Positions 10,199 to 20,141 of a stretch of 64,000 bases of DNA are shown one piece after another. The first letter of the stretch is position 1. Each line of letters starts with the position of its first letter. The notes under the pieces are model-generated. The model saw only the letters and a program-made list of their open reading frames with translations. It made no database searches and was not told the DNA's origin. The DNA comes from Gracilaria domingensis (taxonomy: Eukaryota > Rhodophyta > Florideophyceae > Gracilariales > Gracilariaceae), in contig VCMS01000006.1 of NCBI GenBank assembly GCA_022539475.1, positions 450,504-514,503 of the forward strand, in the 5' to 3' direction. Both the position numbers and the translations under genes were made by a program.

Positions 10199-11071
10199 AT
10201 GACGACCCCTCAAGGCAACCCAGGCACACCCCCACAGGTGCGTGCAGGCCAAATGATCCAAAGCATGGCTCGCGCGCTTGATGAAACACGGGCTCAGATG
10301 GAATTGTTGAAGCAAGAAGCGCAAACGAAGATATCCGCTCTCGAGACCTCACTCAGTGTCCTAGCCAATAAGGACAACCCAGCCACGAATCCAAAGATCA
10401 ACAAGCCCCCAACGTTCACTGGAAAGAAAAACATTGACAGTTGGATCACTCATATTCGTAATTATCTTGATGGAACCCCCGACGACAAAGCATTAACGAT
10501 CGCGCTTAGCTACATCAGTGGAGCTGCTCATGAGTGGTATCTCGCCCAGCAAAGAAATGGACTGGAGCTGCAAACCCTTGAGGAACTCTTTGAACATCTT
10601 CAGAAACGATTTACTATTGTCAACAAAGAGAAACTTGCTCGGGACAAACTAAGCAAGTGGAAGCAGTACAAAGATGTTCAACAGTTCAATGAAGACTTCC
10701 TCAAGATTTTGCTTGAAATCCCCAACATCAGTATGGAAGAGCAAATCGACAGATATACCAGAGGCTTGAAAAGTTACATCTGGAAAGAGCTTTGCACCAA
10801 TGAGTACAAATCTTTGACTAATGCAATGAAAGACGCTGAGCGGGTGGAATCTGCTTTCCGAAGGGGTGGACAGGCGCGATTTGGCAGGCAACCTGGCGGC
10901 TCTGGATCATCCCAAGGACCGGTACCCATGGATATTGGAAATATGAAGCTGAAGAAGTTAACCAAGGAAGAGCTCGAGAACTGTCGAAAGTTGGGACTCT
11001 TTTTCCGCTGTCGACAACCTGGACACATGGCACGCGATAAACAGTGCCCAAAAAACTCCCAGGGGAACTGA
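10199..11071 (+). CDS. gag: Ty3 gag
   Basis: 290 residues from an ATG. A coiled N-terminal helix ([15 protein letters not shown]) precedes a retrotransposon capsid fold with landmarks [22 protein letters not shown] and [14 protein letters not shown] glycine/arginine-rich stretch comes before the C-terminal knuckle. The knuckle is atypical: [16 protein letters not shown] has Phe where the first Cys is usual, and extra residues before the last Cys. Gag forms the virus-like particle and binds RNA. The stop at 11069-11071 overlaps pol in the -1 frame. Confidence 0.93.
   Translation: MTTPQGNPGTPPQVRAGQMIQSMARALDETRAQMELLKQEAQTKISALETSLSVLANKDNPATNPKINKPPTFTGKKNIDSWITHIRNYLDGTPDDKALTIALSYISGAAHEWYLAQQRNGLELQTLEELFEHLQKRFTIVNKEKLARDKLSKWKQYKDVQQFNEDFLKILLEIPNISMEEQIDRYTRGLKSYIWKELCTNEYKSLTNAMKDAERVESAFRRGGQARFGRQPGGSGSSQGPVPMDIGNMKLKKLTKEELENCRKLGLFFRCRQPGHMARDKQCPKNSQGN
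11050..11056 (+). promoter_or_regulatory. -1 ribosomal frameshift site between gag and pol
   Basis: The heptamer A AAA AAC sits in the gag frame exactly as X XXY YYZ. Slipping back one base leads straight into pol. The stop of gag follows 12 bases later. No clear downstream pseudoknot was worked out. Confidence 0.8.
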
Positions 11072-14000
11072 CTCCAGGGTCATCTGAAGAACCCACGTCA
11101 GTTCCACCGGACCACCATTGCACCCCACTGAATTCCATCGAAACGCAACCATTGACTAAGCCAGCAAACCCCGTACCCATTGAATCTGCAGATAAACATC
11201 GTACCCAAGAAAAAATATTGAGCAATGGAAGACATAAACTTCTTACCTCACGCTTAGCGTCACCATTTGAAACCCCCTCTGTTGGACTACTCCTTGCATA
11301 TGTATTCATCAATGGCAGAAAATGTACGGCTCTGTTCGATAACGGTTCCGAAATCAGTTATTTGTCCAAAGCCATCTGCAAAAGCATGAAAATCCCAACC
11401 ATTGACACTAGTTATGAAGCCGAAATGGCCAACGGTTCCATTACTGTGCTCCAGGAAACCCGAGAAGATGGAGTAGATATCCAGATTGAAGAACTGCGAG
11501 AAAAGAGACGCTTTGCAATATGTGCATTATACGGATATGACGTCATTTTAGGAAAAGACTGGCTATACGAATATAACCCCTATATCAACCACCGAACCAA
11601 TGAAATATCTTTTGTTCACAATTCCAGAACCATTTTCATCAAAGCAAACATTAAGAAGAACGAGAAGTTAATTTCTGTGAACACAATCAAGAAGTCAATA
11701 CGAAGGAAGCTACCTGTATTTGTTGTAGCGCTTCGGCCTTCAAAAGAAGAAACCTATGAACCAGCGAATGATCATAAACTCAAAGAACTACTTGAAGAAT
11801 ACAAGGACCTATTTCCAGAGAAATTACCAAAAGGATTACCCCCTCACCGAGAACAAGATTTTCATATCGAGTTATCCCCTGAAGCAACACCTCAGAAGAA
11901 AGGCGTATATCGAATGTCAGATAAAGAGTTGAAAGAGCTAAAGAAGCAACTCCATGAACTTTTGGAACAAGGTTTTATTCGACCTAGTTCAAGCCCTTGG
12001 GGTGCCCCTGTTCTTTTCGCAGCAAAGAAGGATGGGAGCCTAAGACTTTACATTGATTACCGAGCCCTCAATAAGTTGACCATCAAAAATAGTCACCCTA
12101 TTCCAAGGATTGATGATATTTTTGACCAACTCCGTGGCGCAAAAGTATTTTCGAAAATCGATTTAAGGTGGGGTTACCACCAAATTCGACTCTCTGATAC
12201 CTCCATTCCACTGACCGCTTTCAGAACTAGATATGGTCATTTTGAGTTTCTTGTCCTACCTTTCGGCCTCACCAACGCACCCGCAAGCTTCATGAGCTTA
12301 ATGAACAATGTACTGAAGGATCATTTGGATAAATTTGTCCTGGTATATCTCGACGACATTCTTATTTACAGCAAAACTGTAGAGGAGCATATCGAACACA
12401 TTAGAAAAGTATTCGACCAACTTCGTGCACACAAGCTGTATGGGAAGCTTTCAAAGTGTGAATTTCTAAAGAAGGAGGTTGAATACCTCGGGCATGTGGT
12501 TACACCCGAAGGAATATCAGTAGAGAAACAAAAAGTGAAAGCGATCACAAATTGGGAAACACCGAAGAATAAGACCGATGTTCAAGCTTTTCTTGGACTT
12601 GTTAATTACTACCGACGATTTGTTAAGAACTGCTCCGAAATATCAAAACCATTAACCGCTCTGTGTGGAAATAACCCATTCAAGTGGGGAGGGGATCAAG
12701 AAAACGCCTTCAAAAATCTGAAAGATGCAGTTTCAAGTACACCAGTGCTCGGTCATCTTGACCCAAAACTGCCTATCATCGTAACCACTGACGCATCTCA
12801 ATATGCTCTAGGAGCAGTATTGGAACAAGTAGAAAACGGTATTGCCCGACCTGTTGCATTTCATTCAAGAACCCTGAATCCAGCCGAGCACCGCTACGCC
12901 GCCCACGAGCGAGAACTTCTTGCAGTCGTAGACACGTTAAGAGTTTGGAGAGTCTACTTACATGGACAACGCTTCAAAGTGCGTACAGATCATTTTCCAC
13001 TGAAGTATCTGCAAACACAGCCAAATCTTTCCCAACGTCAAGTAAGATGGCTCGAAAGGATCGTTGAGTTTGATTTCACTTTCGAACCAATCAAAGGAAA
13101 ATCCAACATAGTTGCAGATGCTCTCTCAAGATATCCTAAGCATGTTGAAGATCCGCTGGCTAGTAACCTCTCTCTATTAGATGAAGCAGTCTCCAGAACC
13201 AACCCGTTGAACTCTTTATCTCTTATTTGTGAAATATCCAAGAAGGATATGCGCGCATTCACTGATGGATATAAGAAAGACAACGAATTTTCAGCTGCTT
13301 ACCTGAATCCGGAACTTCCCTTTGAACGAAAAGGAAATCTTCTCTACTACAAGAATAAGTTATGTATACCGAGTGGGGAAATCAGAACTAAGATTTTATT
13401 CGAGAATCATGATCTCCCTTCATCAGGACATATGGCATTTAAGAAGACATTAAGAAGAATTTGGAAATCTTACTTTTGGAAGAACCTGAGAAAGGACGTG
13501 TACACCTACACGAAGACATGCCAGAAGTGTCAGGAGACGAAGCCAATTACCAAGAAGCCGCATGGATACCTCCAGCCATTAGAACCCCCATTGAAGAAGT
13601 GGTCTCAGATCACAATGGATTTCATTACTCCACTTCCACGAACTAAGTCTGGAAACAGTGCCATATATGTAGTAGTCGATCGCCTTTCGAAACTTATACG
13701 CATCATTCCCACAACCAAGAATGTCACTGCTGTAGAAACAGCCAAGTTATATCTGGAGAATATCTATCGTCATCATGGACTTTCTGATTCCATAGTATCC
13801 GATAGAGATTCAATATTTATGAGTAAGTTCTGGAAGGAAGTATTTCGATCACTTGGCACAAAATTAAAGCCATCATCAGCATATCACCCACAGACAGATG
13901 GACAAACCGAAGTAATGAATAAGAAGATTGAAGAGATGATCAGATGTTTTGTCAACCACAGGCAGAATAATTGGGATGAACACCTCATTCAATTCGAAGT

Positions 14001-14676
14001 TGCTTACAATTCTTCAGTCAATTCTACCACGTCATTTACCCCATTCTTTCTCACATACGGAGAGGAACCACGTGTTTTACCAATGGATGCAATCACTTCC
14101 CAGAATCAAGCCGCCTCTGAGTTTCTGACAAGTATTTCAGATGCTGTCAAGCTTGCTAGGAGACAAATCAGCAAGATAAGCAAGTACTCAGAAAGCTACT
14201 ATAATCATAATCGGAAACGAACGCCTTGCGACTTAAAAGTTGGTGACTACGTCATGCTATCCACAAAGAATCTCAAGATGGACGAAACAGGCCCACGGAA
14301 CAAACTCGGAATCAAGTACTGTGGTCCATTCAGAATCACGGAACAAGTAAGCCCAGTAACCTTTCGACTTGATATAGGGACTGTCATGAAGCAGAGAAAA
14401 ATACATGACGTGTTTCATTGCCAACTACTCAAAAGATACCATGAAGACAATACCTTCAGAAGACCCCAGCCCAAGCCAACAGCCATCCAATTATCTGATG
14501 CAACAGAAGAATATGATGTGGAAGCAATTCTTAATCATCGAAAACGGAAACGCAAGTCAGAATACCTTGTCAAATGGCTTGGTTATCCCGATCACGAAAA
14601 TATGTGGCTCCCTGAATCCGAACTCAAAAACTGTTTTGACCTTATCGAGCAGTATAAAAGAAGCCACAACCTCTGA
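11050..14676 (+). CDS. pol: Ty3 pol polyprotein (protease, RT, RNase H, integrase, chromodomain)
   Basis: About 1200 residues, no stops. Protease: [12 protein letters not shown] (DNGS, a variant of D(S/T)G). Reverse transcriptase: DYRALN and [10 protein letters not shown] with the catalytic DD. RNase [16 protein letters not shown], and [10 protein letters not shown]. Integrase: HHCC finger (HDLPSSGH, then CQKC), DDE core with [16 protein letters not shown] and [15 protein letters not shown] module (YCGPFRI). C-terminal chromodomain: [26 protein letters not shown]. It is made as a gag fusion by the frameshift at 11050. All catalytic residues I can recognise are present, so the protein is probably functional. 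Confidence 0.96.
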   Translation, partial: KKLPGELTPGSSEEPTSVPPDHHCTPLNSIETQPLTKPANPVPIESADKHRTQEKILSNGRHKLLTSRLASPFETPSVGLLLAYVFINGRKCTALFDNGSEISYLSKAICKSMKIPTIDTSYEAEMANGSITVLQETREDGVDIQIEELREKRRFAICALYGYDVILGKDWLYEYNPYINHRTNEISFVHNSRTIFIKANIKKNEKLISVNTIKKSIRRKLPVFVVALRPSKEETYEPANDHKLKELLEEYKDLFPEKLPKGLPPHREQDFHIELSPEATPQKKGVYRMSDKELKELKKQLHELLEQGFIRPSSSPWGAPVLFAAKKDGSLRLYIDYRALNKLTIKNSHPIPRIDDIFDQLRGAKVFSKIDLRWGYHQIRLSDTSIPLTAFRTRYGHFEFLVLPFGLTNAPASFMSLMNNVLKDHLDKFVLVYLDDILIYSKTVEEHIEHIRKVFDQLRAHKLYGKLSKCEFLKKEVEYLGHVVTPEGISVEKQKVKAITNWETPKNKTDVQAFLGLVNYYRRFVKNCSEISKPLTALCGNNPFKWGGDQENAFKNLKDAVSSTPVLGHLDPKLPIIVTTDASQYALGAVLEQVENGIARPVAFHSRTLNPAEHRYAAHERELLAVVDTLRVWRVYLHGQRFKVRTDHFPLKYLQTQPNLSQRQVRWLERIVEFDFTFEPIKGKSNIVADALSRYPKHVEDPLASNLSLLDEAVSRTNPLNSLSLICEISKKDMRAFTDGYKKDNEFSAAYLNPELPFERKGNLLYYKNKLCIPSGEIRTKILFENHDLPSSGHMAFKKTLRRIWKSYFWKNLRKDVYTYTKTCQKCQETKPITKKPHGYLQPLEPPLKKWSQITMDFITPLPRTKSGNSAIYVVVDRLSKLIRIIPTTKNVTAVETAKLYLENIYRHHGLSDSIVSDRDSIFMSKFWKEVFRSLGTKLKPSSAYHPQTDGQTEVMNKKIEEMIRCFVNHRQNNWDEHLIQFEVAYNSSVNSTTSFTPFFLTYGEEPRVLPMDAITSQNQAASEFLTSISDAVKLARRQISKISKYSESYYNHNRKRTPCDLKVGDYVMLSTKNLKMDETGPRNKLGIKYCGPFRITEQVSPVTFRLDIGTVMKQRKIHDVFHCQLLKRYHEDNTFRRPQPKPTAIQLSDATEEYDVEAILNHRKRKRKSEYLVKWLGYPDHENMWLPESELKNCFDLIEQYKRSHNL

Positions 14677-14711
14677 ACATCTCCGGGCCCAGTAACCACC
14701 CATCACCAACA

Positions 14712-15224
14712 ATGACGAACAACGGACAGCCGAACATCGCGAACAATCTGCAACTCGACAACGCCAGTCAGTTCTACAGTCGTATAGTTCTTGGGGGACG
14801 AAGGATGCTTACCTGGTTTGATGGTATTACCGATGAACTTTTCGAGAGATTTCGTCTTGCATGGGCCTCATGTCATATTTGCTTTGCCTTTCTGCAAGTT
14901 CGAAGACCATTTCTAACCCCAGAGAATGCGATCATGCTAAGAAAGCTATTCAAAGCTTTTGAAGATGGCACACTTGAAGATATTCATGAAGAGTTCGTTC
15001 TATTCCTATTCTCTTACCTGGTATCTCAGTTTGGTCACCTCTCGCCGGACCCCGGAGATACATTCTTGAATACAATTGAAAGTGCTATTCTACACATCGA
15101 GGAATTTGGAGATAATACTGATCTTTCCATAACGTTTGAACCACGTTCCGATATGGTTCTCTTCCCTAACCCTCCAGGACAGTTTGAAAATCATCCTATT
15201 CCGAATGGTACGCCCACCAACTAA
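14712..15224 (+). CDS. Extra ORF downstream of pol in the Ty3 element
   Basis: 170 residues from an ATG, 35 bases after the pol stop. I do not recognise it. It is acidic and largely helical (ELFERFRLAWASCHICFAFLQ), with no signal peptide or membrane segment, so it does not look like an envelope protein despite its position. It ends 25 bases before the polypurine tract. It might be an accessory protein read from a subgenomic RNA or by reinitiation. The intact frame in a young element argues that it is real. Confidence 0.6.
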   Translation: MTNNGQPNIANNLQLDNASQFYSRIVLGGRRMLTWFDGITDELFERFRLAWASCHICFAFLQVRRPFLTPENAIMLRKLFKAFEDGTLEDIHEEFVLFLFSYLVSQFGHLSPDPGDTFLNTIESAILHIEEFGDNTDLSITFEPRSDMVLFPNPPGQFENHPIPNGTPTN

Positions 15225-15248
15225 CGAGTCGGGACGACTCTCCTTAAT

Positions 15249-15259
15249 GGGGGAAGTGA
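15249..15259 (+). other. Polypurine tract
   Basis: GGGGGAAGTGA directly abuts the TG of the 3' LTR, the expected plus-strand primer site. Confidence 0.8.
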
Positions 15260-15776
15260 TGTTAGGATTTCGTTAATTCTGGTCATGTTTTTATTTGAAT
15301 TTGTTATAATGCTACGCTTTTAGTTAGTCATTTAATGTTTTGATGCTTTCTTTGAATTCCCCGTGATCTAGCGATCCGATTTGATACCCTAATGATCCTC
15401 AGAGTCTTTGTTTGACATTAGTTGTCATAATGTTACCAAGACATGTCACGTGTGATGTCTGCCTCGTCAGTTGACGTCATGACTGACTTCATAGTTTCGG
15501 TGCCTTGCTGGAACTTCTACAAATGGACACGTTGCAGGAACTTCTAGAAGCTTCTAGAAGACTCCACTGTCGATTTCTACGCACAGTTTCTACACTAATT
15601 CCGACGCAAGGGCCAGTACTCATAGACACATTAGTTTGAGGGATATTCTAGAAAGCTGCGTTAGCGACCTTATTTTCGAAGGTCCGATTCTCCATATAAA
15701 CCCTGGTCGACTGCCCGAACTCTCCTCGGCAGTCACCATCGTTCACGTTCTCAACCTCAGACCCAGCGTTCTAACA
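15260..15776 (+). repeat. 3' LTR of the Ty3 element
   Basis: Starts TGTTAG and ends CTAACA, followed by TACTA. It differs from the 5' LTR at three visible positions. Confidence 0.95.
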
Positions 15777-15781
15777 TACTA

Positions 15782-17291
15782 GTGCTAGTACAGATGATGC
15801 CCATTATGAAATCATACCGTTTTATTCGTATCTATTCTTCTATCGACCGCTTTTGCTAACCACTACTTCGCTATATTACATGTACCATATCCCCATGATG
15901 GAGCGGGTGTAGGCGCAATCTGCGGCAGATGCCGCAGACTGCACGTTCACCATCGGCTGTATCGGTAAAACAAATACGCACTCCGAGAGGATGAGGCGCG
16001 AAGCGCCTCATCCTCTCCGTTCCTCATGTAGGGAACCATGCCCAGATGCATGGTTCCCTACTTGAGGAACCTGCACCTGCAACTCGTGAGCTACGTCCGC
16101 ATCAAAAGTCATTTACCTGTATACGCAAGCAGAAAGTATCCATAAGTTAGTCAATGATCCGTTGGATACATTTGAAATGCGATGGAACGTACCATTGATA
16201 AAGCAAAACAGAAACGTTGCGCTAGAAAAGTCGAGGGACCTAGTAACTCGCAAAATGAAAAAGAAGAAGGAAAGGGATCGGTTAGATTACCAGCCCACCA
16301 TCATCGTAAAGCGCGAAAGGTGTCGAAGCGAGAACTCACAACCAAGGACACCAAGAATGCCCATGCAGCAAACATACCTCAAGATGCGATAAACGAAAGA
16401 GCAGCCTAGGTCCCAACCAAGTACCAGAATCGCCTATCCCGAACAGCCAGAGATCGATCTTGAGAGACGAAATGAAATTGGTCGTTTACCTGTATACGCA
16501 AGCAGAAAGTATCCATATGTTAGTCAATGCTCCGTTGGATACCGTTGAAATGCGATAGAACGTACCATTGATAAGAGCAAAACAGAAACGTTGCGCTAGA
16601 AAAGTCGAGGGACCTAGTAACTCGCAAAAGTAACCCAAAGCCGTTTTCTTGCCGTGTACATGTCGCAGAGCGCGAAGAGACGTGGTGAGGATTGGTTAGT
16701 TTAGAACAAAGATACGTAGAAGGAAATGGAAGCACGTACGAAAAGACTGCACGGAATACATCCGTGAGATACGGATGCTGTCCGCTTTATGGAGGCGTCC
16801 GACGAGGGCGGAGAAAGAGAATGAGGTACGCTTCATGTCCGCTTAATGGAATCCATTCTCAGCACGCTACTTCGTAATCCGTCGTACTTTTTTCCGCCTT
16901 CGCACTTCGTAGCGAGTGCGAGGGCGGAAAAACGTACGACGGAGCGGAGTAGAACGCGAGGATGGCACGGATCACGACGGTAACAAAAGGTCGGACGTCG
17001 GACGGGCGGGGGCGGCGGCGGAGGGAAGAGATTTATTTTTCTGTGCGAGATTGGACAAGTGTACAGCGTACAACGTTGGGAAACCACAGGTTTATAACCA
17101 GTGGTAGATAATACGAGAAGTACACCCTTTTGTTGAGGTCGACGTGTACCTACGTTCCTTTTTGAACGAAAGCACGTGATTTAAACTCAAAATATATTCT
17201 CCGTTCTGAGCAAGACGTCGATATTGGCTGTCGAGAACACGGAAGCAGTTCCCGCCCAGTGCCTTCTGAGGAGGCCCTTGGTGATTTGCAT
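15782..17291. repeat. E2 5' noncoding region with palindromes and a direct repeat
   Basis: No gene is seen. Palindromes occur at 15985-16017 (arms GAGAGGATGAGGCGC), 16022-16067 (arms CCTCA and GTAGGGAACCATG) and 16880-16941 (arms CGTCGTAC, CCGCC and CGCACT). A block starting TTTACCTGTATACGCAAGC at 16112-16255 recurs at 16485-16629 (373-base spacing). E1 has a similar palindrome-rich 5' region, so this seems to be a family trait. Confidence 0.7.
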
Positions 17292-20141
17292 ATGGATTAT
17301 CTCACGGTTTGTCTGGCTTCAGTAGCTTCCAACCTTGGTCATCGTGAGGCGGACGAGCTAATTGGGCTACTTTGGGACCCGCGATTCTCGCAAAAGCGAT
17401 TCAACGAGACCATAACAAGTTCCAAGCGCTGTACAGAACTGAAGAACGCCATTTTCGAACGATACGCCTCAAAGGACGGTTTCAATCGCAGAACTGTCTC
17501 GCCAGAAGGATGTAAGTTCAGCGCCACCCTCTACACGAGAGACCCCGTTCAGACACTTGTGAAACAGCTCCAGTTGGCTAACAACGAAAACACATTCTTC
17601 CACCCTATACCTCAGAGCCACTCCACGAAAATATCTCACCCCATGTCCGGCTCTCTCGCAAGAGACGCCACCTCAAAACTTAAGGAAATGGTCATGGGCT
17701 CTTTGGATAGTAGAATAGTGTGGTACTCCCAAGAAATAAGTTACAGTGAACCTTTCGTAGGTCTTCTGCAGGTATACACCGATAAGTCTTCAACAACTCT
17801 AAAGCAAACATCGGTTACCGCCTATCCTCTTCACCTCATATTTCTCAACTTCTCCGACGAGCTTCGCCGTAAGTGTATCCGTGATGACCTCACAGTAGTG
17901 GCATACTTCCCTACCACACTGATCGAGGTTTCCGCATCTGAAGCAGACGCAATGCCATTCGTTTCTAGCAAGTCTCTACGCGAGTCCAGGATGCAAATCC
18001 TTCAAGAATCTCTTCGTCAAGTCCTGGTGCCCATTCTAAATCTCACGCAGAAAGGTTTTCAGTTCATCGGCGAAGACAAACTAAGTCGAGTGTGCCATCC
18101 TCTGCTTGCAAGTTATTGTGCGGATATTCCTGAGGCTAAGGACATTCTGTCCATTCTTCATGGGACCAAAACAGAAAGCCCGTGTCATAGATGCAAAGCC
18201 GCTCGCTCATCTTTATGCAGTCCTATTCCCACCTCATTCAACGGACGTTCTCAAAAGCACACGAAAAGCATCCGAAAGACATACACAGCTATCTTGCAAC
18301 ATGCACAAAAAGACGAGGTGGAAAGACGTCCACGTCGTGCGAGGGAGAGGAGATCTCAAGCGGATACTCTGATGCGTTCAAATTCCATATCTCTCATTCC
18401 TTCGTTCCTCGAAACTTCCGTAAGCCTTGGAATGATCTCGGGATTGTCTCCATACAGTCTGTTCTCATTCGAACCATTACACAACTTGCATCTCGGCATC
18501 TCAAAGTTGATAAAAACGGCCACAATCGAGAGACTGCAGTCAGACACCCGCACCACAATAGGAACATCTGCATCGCGTTCATTTCGAACGATACGCACCC
18601 AACTCCTCAACCATGCAAACGCAATTCTAGCTGCCATAGAACGCGATGCTCCTGCCAAAGGTTTACATATCGATTTCTCCACGCAGGAGAAAGGCAAATC
18701 TTTGAATGGTATCTTCACGAAAGACGGTCTCCGTGGAATGCTGGAGGCCAAAAACTACAAAGCACTTGACATGTTCTTTCCCTTCATAGGAGCATTCTTT
18801 GACATATGCTGTGGAGAACAGGACGTTGCCCCAATCACAACCGTTTTCTCTCAGTACTCGGACTTGCTTTCGACCTTATTCAGATACAATCGTGACCCGT
18901 ATTGGACTGAAAGCTCTCTCCTGTGTCTTAGTTCGGAGATTGAAGCCTTCAAGCGTTCCGCAACAAAGACTCTGGCGGATTTTCATCCCTCCAGACTGGG
19001 AACTCTGAAGTTTCATCTTCTCGATCATCTCGTGGACGATATTCGCCGTCTGGGAAGTATCAAGTACTACGACGCAGGCATATACGAACATGCACACCTG
19101 CTATTTAAGAGACACTACAAAAAGACGTCCAGAAGAACAGCAACGGCTGTGGAGGAGACTATTCGCTCCATTGAGCACGGACATGTTAGAAAGCAATGGA
19201 ATGGCAATACTCCTTACCAGCGTAATCCAGGTTTACCAGGAACTTCCACATAGCTTCCTCGGTTTGCAATGAGAGGGCGTTCTTTCACTTTACGAGCTTT
19301 TCAACATTGTGTTTCAAGTATGTCCAGTTCAAAAACATGGACTGCTGTTAGAGAAATGTTCTCAAGTACGGACACAAGGTCGATTCTTGATCAAATTGGT
19401 GAACAGGCCCTTCCTCCTTTCCTCAGTCTCGTGAAAGAAACACTGGATGAGCACTCTATTACATACTTCCCAGAAAAGACAAGGATAACTCTGGTGAATT
19501 CGGCCCTCGTGAAAGGCGGTTTCGTTCCGACTCTTGAACACTTCGATTCGTCTTCTAAGGCACTTAAGCTGGGACGACCCAAATATCCCATCATCCAACG
19601 TGTCTTCGCTTCTCCAGCATTTGGTCCTAGTAGAAAGCCAAAGTTTTTCACTGTATTGGTAAGCGGAGAAGATTCAGAGACTTGGGTTGCCCAGGTAGTC
19701 GCTCTGATTCGAATATCTTTCCTTGATTCTGCACTTACCGCACCAGAGGTGGCATTCGTCCAGTATTTCGAGGTTTTACCCCCCGCAACAAACATCGACC
19801 ACATACTGAAATGCATATCTTTACGGTGGGCTACAAACGATGAAAAGAACCACACTCTTCCGTTCCCTCGTCATTCCAAAGCGGAGACTATCGTAGAGTT
19901 AACTTCTTGGTACGGGATGGTTCCGGCTTCTGCACTACAGGGAACTGTCCATGTTGTTCGATCAAACTACCCTGCTCCACCTTTTTGTCCTCCACTTCAA
20001 TGGTTTCAACACCGATTCTACATCAATCGATTCTATCATGATTCAGATGAAGGACCAACGGAGCAAGACGTACAGACGAATTCGTCAGAAGGTACCAAAG
20101 GTGAACCTCAATCAGTACCGGATGGTTGTTGTTACTGTTGA
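17292..20141 (+). pseudogene. E2 transposase, Plavaka/Tnp2-like, with one nonsense codon
   Basis: The frame is continuous with the E1 transposase from residues LHMDYLTV onward. Shared landmarks: YPLHLIFLNFSDELRRK, VVAYFPT, LASYCADIPEAK, CHRC, EPLHNLHLGISKL, KGKSLNGIFTKDGLRGM, GTLKFHLLDHLVDDIRRL and, at the C-terminus, HVVRSNYPAPPF and HRFYINRFYHD. A single TAG at 19251-19253 interrupts an otherwise open frame. The N-terminal finger seen in E1 is absent, so the 5' part is lost or in an unseen exon. From about 20068 the sequence is that of the ParB-dioxygenase gene in another frame, so the last 24 codons are a junction artefact. The copy is probably inactive. Confidence 0.7.

Larger units (their letters stand above)
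8455..15776 (+). mobile_element. Complete Ty3/chromovirus LTR retrotransposon with four ORFs
   Basis: Two 517-base LTRs (TGTTAG...CTAACA) bound the element. TACTA occurs at 8450-8454 and again at 15777-15781. By eye the LTRs differ at only three positions, so the insertion is young. The internal region holds a primer binding site, a short intron, a zinc-finger ORF, gag, an intact pol in the -1 frame, an extra ORF after pol, and a polypurine tract. The intact pol suggests it may be able to move. Confidence 0.95.

Noticed and set aside
14712-15224. Envelope gene of the Ty3 element
   Set aside because: No signal peptide, membrane segment or cleavage-like site; position alone is not enough.
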